DNA of 39,169 nt, from NCBI GenBank assembly GCA_903919535.1, contig CAIXIP010000108.1, forward strand, positions 1-39,169, read 5' to 3'. This DNA is from an uncultured Bacteroidota bacterium (lineage in GTDB: Bacteria > Bacteroidota > Bacteroidia > 2-12-FULL-35-15). The notes under the pieces were generated by a model. It was not told the origin of the DNA. It saw only the letters and a program-made list of their open reading frames with translations, and did not search any database. Made by a program: the position numbers and the translations under genes. This document shows positions 1 to 7,488 of this stretch, in pieces; position 1 is the first letter of the stretch; each line of letters opens with the position of its first letter.

Positions 1-1
1 G

Positions 2-40
2 CTGAACGCTTGGATCAAGGATTTGAAAGGCGTACTATAA
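2..40 (+). CDS. 3' end of an upstream gene (partial, unidentified)
   Basis: Frame 2 reads LNAWIKDLKGVL then TAA, and a strong terminator hairpin begins 14 bases later, as expected for the tail of a plus-strand gene that starts left of the window. Only 12 residues are visible, so no product can be named. The other plus frames run on into the hairpin, which makes them less likely. Confidence 0.4.
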   Translation: MNAWIKDLKGVL

Positions 41-54
41 AATTTTACATTCAT

Positions 55-91
55 AAAAAACCCTTTATACTTTTAGTATAAAGGGTTTTTT
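55..91. terminator. Bidirectional intrinsic terminator
   Basis: A perfect 16-bp stem (AAAAAACCCTTTATAC / GTATAAAGGGTTTTTT) surrounds a 5-base loop and ends in a T run on either strand. It sits between the end of the upstream plus-strand gene and the end of typA on the minus strand, so it can serve both. Confidence 0.85.
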
Positions 92-132
92 ATTTAAACT
101 TATTTCCTTATGAAGAAATACTAGATGGATTT

Positions 133-1941
133 TTATCCTACCAATTTTTTCTCCTGGCGCTTACGATCATTCTCATCTAAAAGCACTTTACGCATACGAA
201 TACTTTTGGGAGTAATCTCAACATACTCGTCCAATTGAATATATTCCATCGCTTCTTCCAATGAAAAATTAATTTTAGGAACAATACGAGCTTTATCATC
301 AGAACCCGAAGCACGCATATTGCTTAGCTTTTTCTCTTTTGTGATATTAACTACAATATCATCCTGACGATTATTTTCACCAATCACCTGTCCTGTATAA
401 ATAGGCTCGCCAGCTTCAACAAAGAATTTACCGCGATCTTGCAACTTATCTATTGAATAAGCAACAGCTGTACCTAATTCACCTGAAACTAATACTCCAT
501 TATTACGACTAGGTATTGGACCTTTCCATGGCTCAAATGCTTTAAAGCGATGTGCCATAATAGCTTCACCTGCCGTGGCTGTTAATATATTGTTACGTAA
601 ACCAATAATTCCACGAGAAGGAATTTCAAATTCCAAATGTTGTAGATCGCCTTTAGGCTCCATCAATAACATATCCCCTTTACGCTGACTCACATATTCA
701 ATAACCTTACCAACTGATTCTTCTGGAACGTCAACAGTTAAATATTCGATTGGTTCACATTTAACACCGTCAATTTCTTTTATGATAACCTGTGGTTGTC
801 CAACTTGTAACTCATAACCTTCACGTCTCATTGTTTCGATCAAAACCGATAAGTGAAGAATACCACGACCAAACACTAAATATGAATCAGCAGAATTTGT
901 TTCTTCAACACGCAAAGCAAGATTTTTTTCCAATTCTTTAAACAAACGATCACGTAAGTGGCGAGATGTAACAAATTTACCTTCTTTACCAAAGAAAGGT
1001 GAATTGTTAATACAAAACAACATGTTCATTGTTGGTTCATCAATCGCTATTGGAGTAAGCCCTTCTGGATTTTCAAAATCAGCAATTGTATCGCCAATTT
1101 CAAAACCTTCGATTCCTGTAATAGCAACGATTTCACCTGCGTGAATTTCTTTTTCTTTTTGTTTACCTAATCCTTCGAATGTAAATAATTCTTTAATTCG
1201 GGATTTTACAACAGAACCATCACGTTTTACTAACGATACCGGCATGTTTTCTTTGATTGTTCCTCTCAACACTCGCCCAACAGCAATACGTCCAACAAAT
1301 GATGAATAATCAAGAGATGTGATTTGCATTTGCAATGTTCCTTCTAAACGAGGAGCATCCGGGAAGAAATCAATGATTTGATCCAATAAATAGGTAATAT
1401 CTTTAGTTGGGGTTTTCCAATCTGGTCCCATCCAACCTTGTTTTGATGAACCATAAATGGTTCTGAAGTTCAATTGTTCTTCGGTAGCATCCAAATTAAA
1501 GAACAAATCAAATACCTGATCATGTACTTCGTCCGGACGACAATTTGGTTTGTCTACTTTATTGATGATAAGCACTACTCTTTTACCTTGTGCCAAAGCT
1601 TTTTGAGTAACAAAACGTGTTTGAGGCATTGCACCTTCAAAAGCATCCACTAATAGTACAACACCATCAGCCATGTTCAACACACGTTCTACTTCACCGC
1701 CAAAATCAGCATGGCCTGGAGTATCAATAATGTTAATTTTTGTTCCTTTATAACGAACCGACACGTTTTTAGCAAGAATGGTAATTCCGCGTTCGCGTTC
1801 CAAATCATTATTATCAAGGATCAAATCTCCTGATTCCTGGTTTTCACGAAAAAGCTTTCCCGTGTGTAAGATCTTATCAACCAAAGTCGTTTTACCGTGG
1901 TCAACGTGAGCAATAATGGCAATGTTTCTGATGTTTTTCAT
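133..1941 (-). CDS. typA: Ribosome-associated translational GTPase TypA/BipA
   Basis: This is a cytoplasmic translational GTPase of the EF-G-like superfamily that binds the ribosome and aids 50S assembly and stress or cold adaptation. The 602 residues match the usual TypA length of about 600. The G1 loop AHVDHGKTT lies at residues 11-19, followed by ERERGITI (G2), [10 protein letters not shown] (G3), NKVDKP (G4) and the G5 region GSSKQGW. Domain II, an EF-G III/V-like part and the TypA-specific C-terminus (SRGIIGLRN, then [10 protein letters not shown]) follow in order. It starts with ATG. A TAnnTTTG promoter element lies 34 bases upstream and the terminator at 55-91 lies downstream, so it is probably transcribed alone. 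EF-G and LepA are ruled out by length and C-terminal motifs. Confidence 0.97.
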   Translation of the reverse strand: MKNIRNIAIIAHVDHGKTTLVDKILHTGKLFRENQESGDLILDNNDLERERGITILAKNVSVRYKGTKINIIDTPGHADFGGEVERVLNMADGVVLLVDAFEGAMPQTRFVTQKALAQGKRVVLIINKVDKPNCRPDEVHDQVFDLFFNLDATEEQLNFRTIYGSSKQGWMGPDWKTPTKDITYLLDQIIDFFPDAPRLEGTLQMQITSLDYSSFVGRIAVGRVLRGTIKENMPVSLVKRDGSVVKSRIKELFTFEGLGKQKEKEIHAGEIVAITGIEGFEIGDTIADFENPEGLTPIAIDEPTMNMLFCINNSPFFGKEGKFVTSRHLRDRLFKELEKNLALRVEETNSADSYLVFGRGILHLSVLIETMRREGYELQVGQPQVIIKEIDGVKCEPIEYLTVDVPEESVGKVIEYVSQRKGDMLLMEPKGDLQHLEFEIPSRGIIGLRNNILTATAGEAIMAHRFKAFEPWKGPIPSRNNGVLVSGELGTAVAYSIDKLQDRGKFFVEAGEPIYTGQVIGENNRQDDIVVNITKEKKLSNMRASGSDDKARIVPKINFSLEEAMEYIQLDEYVEITPKSIRMRKVLLDENDRKRQEKKLVG

Positions 1942-1975
1942 TTAAATAAATTGTATTATCTTTTTTTAGAGTTTG

Positions 1976-1983
1976 CAAAAGTA
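1976..1983 (-). promoter_or_regulatory. Bacteroidota -7 promoter element for typA
   Basis: On the minus strand the sequence reads TACTTTTGC, matching the Bacteroidota sigma-factor -7 consensus TAnnTTTG, 34 bases before the typA ATG. No convincing -33 TTG was found at the usual spacing, so this rests on the -7 box and its position. Confidence 0.55.
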
Positions 1984-2046
1984 GTCATTTTTATCGGCAT
2001 TTTTGCCTATACTCGTTTTATTAGGTATATCACTCTACAAAATTCA

Positions 2047-2054
2047 TACTTTTG
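2047..2054 (+). promoter_or_regulatory. Bacteroidota -7 promoter element for the thioesterase gene
   Basis: TACTTTTGC matches TAnnTTTG and lies 38 bases before the ATG at 2093. It is arranged back to back with the typA promoter about 65 bases away, giving a compact divergent control region. Confidence 0.55.
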
Positions 2055-2092
2055 CAATTGCTAAAACACACTAAAAATAAGAGACACGGCTT

Positions 2093-2563
2093 ATGAGTAC
2101 TCAAAAAATATGGTTCGCAGATCCCTCCATTGCAGATATTGAATGGATGCACAAAAAAACGCTTTCCGAATCCTTAAATATTACCATTACCGAAATTGGC
2201 AATGATTATCTGATTGGCACCATGCCTGTGGATGAGCGCACAAAACAACCTTTTGGCATGTTACATGGAGGGGCTTCAGTTGCCTTGGCTGAAACACTTG
2301 GCAGTGTTGCATCATGGTTGGTTGTGAACCCAGCTTACTTTATTGGTGTAGGAGTTGAAATAAACGCAAATCACATAAAAGGGGTTACAGGAGGGTTGGT
2401 TAAAGGTATTTGCACCCCCGTAAATGTAAAAGGGTTAAATCACATTTGGGACATTAAAATATACGATGATGCCAACGAACTAATTTGTGTTAGTAGGTTT
2501 ACATGCACCATAATGGCAAAATCAAAGATTCCAATCAGAAAAGAGGCTCCTCCTATTCAATAG
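2093..2563 (+). CDS. menI: Hotdog-fold acyl-CoA thioesterase, MenI/YdiI-like
   Basis: The 156-residue single hotdog domain resembles 1,4-dihydroxy-2-naphthoyl-CoA hydrolase (YdiI/MenI, PaaI superfamily), which releases DHNA from its CoA ester in menaquinone synthesis. MPVDERTKQPFGMLHGGASVALAETLGS contains the family core: the HGG turn over the thioester and the catalytic Glu in ALAETLGS. The stretch VEINANHIKGV also matches the family. The N-terminal WMHKKTLSESLNI is typical. No other men gene lies nearby, so the substrate is inferred; a general PaaI-like thioesterase is the alternative. Its last 11 bases overlap the end of the convergent gene on the minus strand. Confidence 0.85.
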   Translation: MSTQKIWFADPSIADIEWMHKKTLSESLNITITEIGNDYLIGTMPVDERTKQPFGMLHGGASVALAETLGSVASWLVVNPAYFIGVGVEINANHIKGVTGGLVKGICTPVNVKGLNHIWDIKIYDDANELICVSRFTCTIMAKSKIPIRKEAPPIQ

Positions 2564-3014
2564 TCAATTGCTTTATCTTTTTTAAAGGACCAGGACAGTG
2601 TTCAGTATGACAACTTACACAGGCCGAAATAACAGCATTATAATTGGTTGTTAATTGATCTTTCGGAGACTTGTATAGCGATTGTAAGTTAAGAATGTAA
2701 TTTGTTGCATAACCATCAAATGAAGCCTTTTTTGTATTGGAGTCAGTTGGTTTTGCTGTATGAATCTTCAAAAACTCCTCAGGAAATTGGTCTGGTAATT
2801 TCCCTTGTTTAATTAGCTCTTTTAAACTTTCAGAAGAATGTACCATATTCCTCATCATTAAAGCAAGTTCACTGTCGCCATTAGGATTCAAAGGTTTGTT
2901 GGAAGTGCATTTTTCAGCTTCCTTTTTTTCACCCGATTGTTTGCATTGCACTAAAAATAATGCAACGCAAACAAAGGATAGAATAACAAAAAATCTATTT
3001 AATGATAACGCCAT
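2553..3014 (-). CDS. Lipoprotein with a single CxxCH haem-binding-like motif
   Basis: The ORF track begins at a TTG (3029). I place the start at the ATG at 3014 (MALSLNRFF), which gives a clean signal peptide ending in FLVQC, a plausible lipobox with the lipidated Cys at about residue 24. Near the C-terminus, CVSCH (about residues 132-136) is a classical c-type haem attachment motif, followed by HCPGP, so a small periplasmic, membrane-anchored cytochrome-like protein is likely. A spacer with charged and polar residues links the two. It overlaps the upstream DUF4920 gene by 20 bases and is surely co-transcribed with it. The exact role is unknown, and metal binding without haem is possible. Confidence 0.7.
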   Translation of the reverse strand: MALSLNRFFVILSFVCVALFLVQCKQSGEKKEAEKCTSNKPLNPNGDSELALMMRNMVHSSESLKELIKQGKLPDQFPEEFLKIHTAKPTDSNTKKASFDGYATNYILNLQSLYKSPKDQLTTNYNAVISACVSCHTEHCPGPLKKIKQLTIE

Positions 3015-3468
3015 GTGCTTCAAAACCAATATTTATTTCGGGTTGAGTAATTTTTTCAATTTCTTCTTTTGATTTACCTGCGTCTTCTGCATAATGTTTC
3101 AAGTCAGCAACTGATGTAGTATCTGTAAAAGCAACTCCTTCAATAACAGTAGTTTTACCAGCTGCATCTTTCGGAACAAAAAAAGCATAATCCTTAAAAC
3201 TTACTTTCATTGTTTGGTCTTTGCCAATGTTCAAATTCATCCAACAACCTTTTTTCTGACACACATCAGCAATTGTTGCTGTCAGTTTCACTTTTAATGA
3301 ATCTTTACCTTGCATTTGAGTCGTTAATTGATCGGCAGCAATTGCACCAGCTTCAGAAATTGTATCTCCAAAATATTGAGCTGTTGTTGCCGCGGTTTCT
3401 GTTTTTTTGTTTTGGCAACTTGCAAAAAAAGCAAGTGCGATGCTTGATAATAAGAGTAATTTTTTCAT
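2995..3468 (-). CDS. DUF4920-family lipoprotein
   Basis: This is a 157-residue exported protein: MKKLLLLSSIALAFFASC gives an n- and h-region with lipobox AFFASC (lipidated Cys at 18). The core ATIADVCQKKGCWMNLN contains two Cys (about 70 and 75) followed by Trp and Met, the hallmark I associate with DUF4920, a Bacteroidota family predicted to have an OB-like beta-barrel. The C-terminus INIGFEAHGVIIK is also typical. The Cys/Trp/Met cluster could bind metal, but this is inference. A TATCTTTG promoter element lies about 98 bases upstream. The next gene, a CxxCH lipoprotein, overlaps its 3' end, suggesting a joint periplasmic redox or metal function. Confidence 0.8.
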   Translation of the reverse strand: MKKLLLLSSIALAFFASCQNKKTETAATTAQYFGDTISEAGAIAADQLTTQMQGKDSLKVKLTATIADVCQKKGCWMNLNIGKDQTMKVSFKDYAFFVPKDAAGKTTVIEGVAFTDTTSVADLKHYAEDAGKSKEEIEKITQPEINIGFEAHGVIIK

Positions 3469-3565
3469 GTTTTGTTTTTTGTTTGATTTTTAAGATGTAA
3501 AGAAAAGATATTTTATCTGAATGATTTATGACAAGGCTTAGTTTTTAGTTCAACATAGATATTGG

Positions 3566-3573
3566 CAAAGATA
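3566..3573 (-). promoter_or_regulatory. Bacteroidota -7 promoter element for the DUF4920 operon
   Basis: The minus strand reads TATCTTTGCC, an exact TAnnTTTG match followed by C, about 98 bases before the DUF4920 start. The implied leader is near 90 bases. The rest of the 3469-3679 gap is AT-rich and I see no gene in it. Confidence 0.45.
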
Positions 3574-3679
3574 TACAGATATAATATTCCATTTTGTTAT
3601 GTATTAGTTAGAGTTTTGTTAATGACTTGTTAATGATAAAAACGATTCGGTTTAATCTGTATTTCGATTTAAGGCGACT

Positions 3680-4951
3680 TTATTCTGATAACAATTTTTC
3701 CACAAAGCGTGTCGTCTCTTCTACATATTTAATGTAATTATCACCGGTAGCTGGCCCATAAAATCCTGTATATATTTTTCGTACTACACCTTTTTTATCT
3801 ATGTAAATAGAAGTAGGAAATGCCATCACTTTATTCAACATTGGCAATGCTTCTGAAGCTTGGGCCCCTCCAGTTTTCATCGTAACTAAAAACTCATAAT
3901 TGGCATTGAATCTGTTTTTCACGCGATTCAGATTAACCACCGCTTTCGCAAAATCATCTGTTCGTTCAAATGCAAGTCCAACCACCTCCAACCCTTTTGA
4001 TTTATATTGATCATAAAACGTGGCAAGAAATTTTGTTTCGTCAATACAATTCGGACACCATGTTCCCATCAGTTGAACAATGACCACTTTGTTTTTAAAC
4101 TTTTCATCACTCAATGAAATTGTTTTTCCTTCTAAATTTTTAAAACTAAAATCAATTTTTGAATACCCCGGTTTTAAAAAAGTAATAGAATCGGGATTGC
4201 GTAATTCAAATTTATCGTTGCGTTTTGCAAGCCAAGTATCATGGCCGTGTGCTCCAGCAAAAAGCTGTCCGTTTACTATACTATCTCCTCTTACTTTCCC
4301 TGTAAATAAATAAGCATGTGAACCATCAAAACAGGAAAGAAATAAATTTTCATTTGCCTGAATTCCTTGCAAATACCTGTAATCACCAGATTCTGTTGCA
4401 AATGTTCCGGTAAGAATACTTCCATTCGTTACATTACTTTGTTTGAAAATACCGATTGCTTTTTCCTTATCAGTAGAATTCGGACTAAAGGTTGTTTCCC
4501 AGTTACCCTGAATATTAGGCTCGTAATTGGTCCAATAGCGAATTTTAAATCTAGAATCATCATTCCACTTTGCACTGAATGGTATTCTGTTTTTATCTTT
4601 TCTAGCATGATTGAACCAAATTCCATTCAATGAATCAGCAAAAATCTTGCACCTGAATTCCGAATCATATAAAGGCATTTTAATAAAAACAGAATCTCCT
4701 TTTATTGCTATTTCATTTGCCACAATTTGTTCTTCGGCATTCAAAAAAACAAAAGAATAAATATCCAGGTCGTTTTTTATTTCGAAATTAAAAGGCAATT
4801 CAATTAATCCGTATTCCGATTGTTTTTCATGAAGTGTTAAAACACCTCTCCAAATACCTGTTCTGAGAGTAGTTGATTTTTGTGAGAACACGTTTGTTAT
4901 CCCGCAAAAACAAATTAACACGATTGCTAATTTTAATTTTATGTTGTTCAT
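3680..4951 (-). CDS. Secreted TlpA-like thioredoxin-fold protein with long N-terminal domain
   Basis: A signal peptide (MNNIKLKLAIVLICFCGITNVFSQ) is followed by about 240 residues of beta-rich sequence and then a TlpA/ResA-like thioredoxin domain (about 262-423). The redox motif is WCPNC at 298-302 in GTWCPNCIDE, and the cis-Pro loop is in AFPTSIYID. The mature protein should be periplasmic. Family knowledge points to thiol-disulfide exchange, for example during cytochrome c maturation or detoxification. The N-terminal part resembles the DUF4369-like or lipocalin-like regions often fused to TlpA domains in Bacteroidota, but I cannot name it firmly. An imperfect palindromic element separates it from the gene upstream, so it may have its own promoter. 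Confidence 0.88.
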   Translation of the reverse strand: MNNIKLKLAIVLICFCGITNVFSQKSTTLRTGIWRGVLTLHEKQSEYGLIELPFNFEIKNDLDIYSFVFLNAEEQIVANEIAIKGDSVFIKMPLYDSEFRCKIFADSLNGIWFNHARKDKNRIPFSAKWNDDSRFKIRYWTNYEPNIQGNWETTFSPNSTDKEKAIGIFKQSNVTNGSILTGTFATESGDYRYLQGIQANENLFLSCFDGSHAYLFTGKVRGDSIVNGQLFAGAHGHDTWLAKRNDKFELRNPDSITFLKPGYSKIDFSFKNLEGKTISLSDEKFKNKVVIVQLMGTWCPNCIDETKFLATFYDQYKSKGLEVVGLAFERTDDFAKAVVNLNRVKNRFNANYEFLVTMKTGGAQASEALPMLNKVMAFPTSIYIDKKGVVRKIYTGFYGPATGDNYIKYVEETTRFVEKLLSE

Positions 4952-4966
4952 TGCTTATGTTTATTT

Positions 4967-5053
4967 GTCATCTCGACCGCAGTGGAGAGATCTTTTTACT
5001 CATTATTGCAGTGCCTCAATTTAACAAGATTCCTACGCTTCGGTCGGAATGAC
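4967..5053. repeat. Intergenic imperfect-palindrome element (REP/MITE-like), type 1
   Basis: Two 27-base arms face each other: GTCATCTCGACCGCAGTGGA... at 4967-4993 and the near-complement ...CGCTTCGGTCGGAATGAC at 5027-5053. Comparing one arm with the reverse complement of the other gives roughly three-quarters identity, with the block CGACCG shared exactly. The GC-richer arms stand out from the AT-rich surroundings. Elements of this style (GTCATxxCGACCG...) are, to my recollection, dispersed in many copies in Bacteroidota genomes. No second copy of this type is in the window. Confidence 0.7.
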
Positions 5054-5069
5054 GAATGAATAAAAAATA

Positions 5070-5429
5070 TTATTCCATATTCTCTTTACGTTTTACCAAA
5101 AAGTAATACTCGTTTTCAATTGGCAAATACCCGTATTCGTAACAGAAATAATAGATCACACCTTTTTTTGTTGTATAAAGATTGCTTATGTATTGAAAAT
5201 TAAATCCTTTTTGCAATAGTTTTGATTTGCTTGCCTTTGCTGTTTGCTCAGGAATAAGTTCCTCTAATATTTTTCGATTTTTTCGCAAAATTGCATTTAC
5301 TTTTCTCACATATACTGTGGAATCGCTATTTAATTTATTGTTGTATGCGTTTCGACAAAGATCCGAACAGAATTTTTTATCTATTCTACCTTTGATTGGT
5401 TCTCCGCATTCAAGACAGGTTTTGTTCAT
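5070..5429 (-). CDS. Small zinc-finger-like protein, conserved hypothetical
   Basis: The 119-residue protein begins MNKTCLECGEPIKGR and continues KKFCSDLCRNAYNNK, giving a CxxC...CxxxC set (C5, C8, C21, C25) that should bind one zinc ion. A basic helical linker follows, and the aromatic-rich C-terminal half (GVIYYFCYEYGYLPIENEYYFLV) looks like a small beta domain. No signal peptide is present, so it is cytoplasmic. The zinc knuckle followed by CRNAYNN resembles small DUF2116-like zinc ribbons seen in Bacteroidota. Nucleic-acid binding is a guess. It lies 31 bases downstream of the DUF4932-like gene and could be read through from it. Confidence 0.75.
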   Translation of the reverse strand: MNKTCLECGEPIKGRIDKKFCSDLCRNAYNNKLNSDSTVYVRKVNAILRKNRKILEELIPEQTAKASKSKLLQKGFNFQYISNLYTTKKGVIYYFCYEYGYLPIENEYYFLVKRKENME

Positions 5430-5460
5430 TTTAAAAATGTTTATAATTTCAATGTTCTTT

Positions 5461-6873
5461 CTATTGGTTTTGTTCTGAACTCCAATTTAAAATTTCCCTA
5501 TATAACTCTGAAATAGTAATATTTGGCTCATCTTTATATATTTTTATTAATTGCTGATTAAAACTTTTAAATTGTCTGAAGCCTCGACTCACTATCATTT
5601 GATTTTCCATTTTTGAAATAAATTGTTTGGCATCTTTCTCAGGAAAATTGTCAAAACAATAGAGTGAAAATACGCTCCAAGTCATATATTCATTAAAAAC
5701 AGTATATGGTGTGCTGTAGGCTTCTGTTCCTCCACCCTCTTTTACCCATGCGCTGCGTTTGGAAAATACTTTATTAATACTCTCAAGATTTTTATCTGAT
5801 ATTGGATTAACAAAATTATGATCAATTTCAGTAAATACTACTTTTGAATTGAGCATCTCGTTCATTTCCATGTTATATTTAGAATCCTTTTCTGCACGAC
5901 AGACAAACATAAATGTTTGATCAAAATTATTATCACTAAATTGAGTTGTTGCATGTGCGCCACCAACCAAAGGGGAAAACAAGACACAATAATTACCGTA
6001 AGAAAAATTAAACTTTTTCTCCAGCCATTTTTGCATGTTATCAATTGGATTTATCTGCCTGTAAAAAACAATTAAGCTATCATAATAGGTTTTATTGTTT
6101 TTATAAAACTCTCTGAATTTAGATTGCCTCGCAAAATCTTCAATAAGTTTTTTATTTTTTATAAAAGGATCGTCAGGATAATTAAAGCCCATTTTTCTTA
6201 CTATAACTTTGTTAATGATATGGTCATCTTTATCGAAAACATAGCCGCAGGCGTTCATTTTTAGGGCATAGTAATACCAGTAACTATTTTGATCAGAAGC
6301 TATAATGTTTTTATTAATGGTGTCAATAATCGGATGATTTCTATATTTCAAAAATGAGCTAAGAACACTTGCATGATAAGGTGTAGTCATGTCAACCATA
6401 TTTGAATCTAACTGTCCAATTTTACTAATTGCAATTAATATATTAGCGAGTTCCTGCACTTCAGGAATGTCAACTTCAAACTTTCCCTTATGTTGTTGAA
6501 TATAGTCATCCGAAAAATTTGCATTTTTGGGCAACCCAATAATTCTTGTAAAAGCGCTATCTTTTTTATTGAGTAAAATAATAAAATCAAGGGTATCTCC
6601 TTGTGTTAAAGTGAACGTAACGGAATCAATATCTGTATAAAACGAAACAAGATTTTTTTCTTTCACACATTCAACCGTTAACACATCCGGTTTTAATTCT
6701 GGGGAAATATTCCAATCAATTAACTGCGTATCATTTACTGAATATTTAATACTTTTTACAGTCGAATTTATTATTGATTGTTTTTCTTCTTTACCGCCAG
6801 TCTTACATCCAAACAGTATTGTGATTGCAGTAAACAAAAACAACATGTATACTTTTTTAGGGCAAATTACCAT
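5461..6873 (-). CDS. Lipoprotein resembling DUF4932 family
   Basis: The 470-residue product has a lipoprotein signal (MLFLFTAITILFGC) preceded by MVICPKKVY, so it is envelope-anchored. The segment FEVDIPEVQELANILIAISKIGQLDSNMV and the later VVFTEIDHNFVNPISDK and TEAYSTPYTVFNEYMTW match my memory of DUF4932, a Bacteroidota family with protease-like layout. Where I would expect a metal-binding HExxH followed by FVNP, this copy has EIDHNFVNP, so the first His is absent and an active metallopeptidase is doubtful. The function is unknown. It diverges from ssb across a 195-base gap that contains an inverted repeat. Confidence 0.6.
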   Translation of the reverse strand: MVICPKKVYMLFLFTAITILFGCKTGGKEEKQSIINSTVKSIKYSVNDTQLIDWNISPELKPDVLTVECVKEKNLVSFYTDIDSVTFTLTQGDTLDFIILLNKKDSAFTRIIGLPKNANFSDDYIQQHKGKFEVDIPEVQELANILIAISKIGQLDSNMVDMTTPYHASVLSSFLKYRNHPIIDTINKNIIASDQNSYWYYYALKMNACGYVFDKDDHIINKVIVRKMGFNYPDDPFIKNKKLIEDFARQSKFREFYKNNKTYYDSLIVFYRQINPIDNMQKWLEKKFNFSYGNYCVLFSPLVGGAHATTQFSDNNFDQTFMFVCRAEKDSKYNMEMNEMLNSKVVFTEIDHNFVNPISDKNLESINKVFSKRSAWVKEGGGTEAYSTPYTVFNEYMTWSVFSLYCFDNFPEKDAKQFISKMENQMIVSRGFRQFKSFNQQLIKIYKDEPNITISELYREILNWSSEQNQ

Positions 6874-6911
6874 AGTTTAAGTGTTTTATAATTCAATCAA
6901 ACATACAAAAT

Positions 6912-6941
6912 TATCCGTTTACAAACGACTACAAACGGATA
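6912..6941. promoter_or_regulatory. Inverted repeat between DUF4932-like gene and ssb (possible operator)
   Basis: TATCCGTTT (6912-6920) and AAACGGATA (6933-6941) are perfect complements with a 12-base spacer. The spacer and right arm together also contain the direct repeat ACAAACG (6921-6927 and 6931-6937). The site lies 38 bases before the minus-strand DUF4932-like start and well upstream of ssb, so it could bind a dimeric regulator of the former. Confidence 0.4.
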
Positions 6942-6989
6942 TATTCGAATACAACTGCTTATTAACCGAATCAGGAAATTGAGTTGCCG

Positions 6990-6998
6990 CACCTTTGC
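6990..6998 (+). promoter_or_regulatory. Probable -7 promoter element for ssb
   Basis: CACCTTTGC differs by one base from the TAnnTTTG plus C pattern seen elsewhere in this window. It lies about 70 bases before the ssb ATG. The leader ends in an A-rich tract (TTAAAAAAAAACAAAATT) typical of Bacteroidota start regions that lack a Shine-Dalgarno. Confidence 0.35.
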
Positions 6999-7068
6999 AT
7001 CGTCAAAACCAAAGAGCGTTTATTGACGTAAACTAAAATCATTTAAACAATTAAAAAAAAACAAAATT

Positions 7069-7416
7069 ATGAACGCATTACGTAACAAAGTACAATTGAT
7101 CGGGAACATTGGAATGAACCCAGAAGTTAAAACATTAGATGGCGGAAAAAAATTAGCCAAAATGAGTATCGCTACCAACGAGTCGTATAAAAATGCAAAA
7201 GGCGAATACGTAAAAGAAACGCAATGGCATAATTTAATTGCCTGGGGAAAAACAGCAGAGTTAGTTGAAAAGCTACTTAAAAAAGGTAGCGAAGTTGCAG
7301 TTGAAGGGAAATTAATTAACCGCAACTATATGGATAAAGAAGGTGTAAAGCGCTATATCACAGAAATTGAAGTGCACGAGCTTTTATTAGTTGGCGCAAA
7401 AACTGCTGCCGAATAA
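7069..7416 (+). CDS. ssb: Single-stranded DNA-binding protein, short form without acidic tail
   Basis: MNALRNKVQLIGNIGMNPEVKTL starts a canonical SSB OB-fold. The motifs KLAKMSIATNES, TQWHNLIAWGKTAELVEKLLKKGSEVAVEGKL and YITEIEVHELLLV follow in order over residues 1-108. The protein stops at 115 residues (AKTAAE), so the Gly/Pro-rich linker and the acidic DDDIPF-type tail that recruits repair and replication partners are missing. This fits the short SSB paralogs seen in Bacteroidota better than the main replicative SSB. It is a single gene followed by a perfect terminator hairpin. Confidence 0.93.
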   Translation: MNALRNKVQLIGNIGMNPEVKTLDGGKKLAKMSIATNESYKNAKGEYVKETQWHNLIAWGKTAELVEKLLKKGSEVAVEGKLINRNYMDKEGVKRYITEIEVHELLLVGAKTAAE

Positions 7417-7434
7417 GAATGGTTAGATATAAAG

Positions 7435-7470
7435 CAAAAGACCTCCGAAAAATTTTTCGGAGGTCTTTTG
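7435..7470. terminator. Bidirectional intrinsic terminator
   Basis: A 36-base perfect palindrome, CAAAAGACCTCCGAAAAA followed directly by its complement, lies between convergent ssb and the subtilisin gene. A T-rich run follows on both strands. The ORF track entry 7419-7679 simply reads through it. Confidence 0.9.
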
Positions 7471-7488
7471 TTTTTGAGGATGTTATTA

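Noticed and set aside
3210-3500. Plus-strand 96-residue ORF
   Set aside because: It lies entirely antisense to the DUF4920 lipoprotein gene, has no recognisable motif and no promoter; it is a shadow frame.
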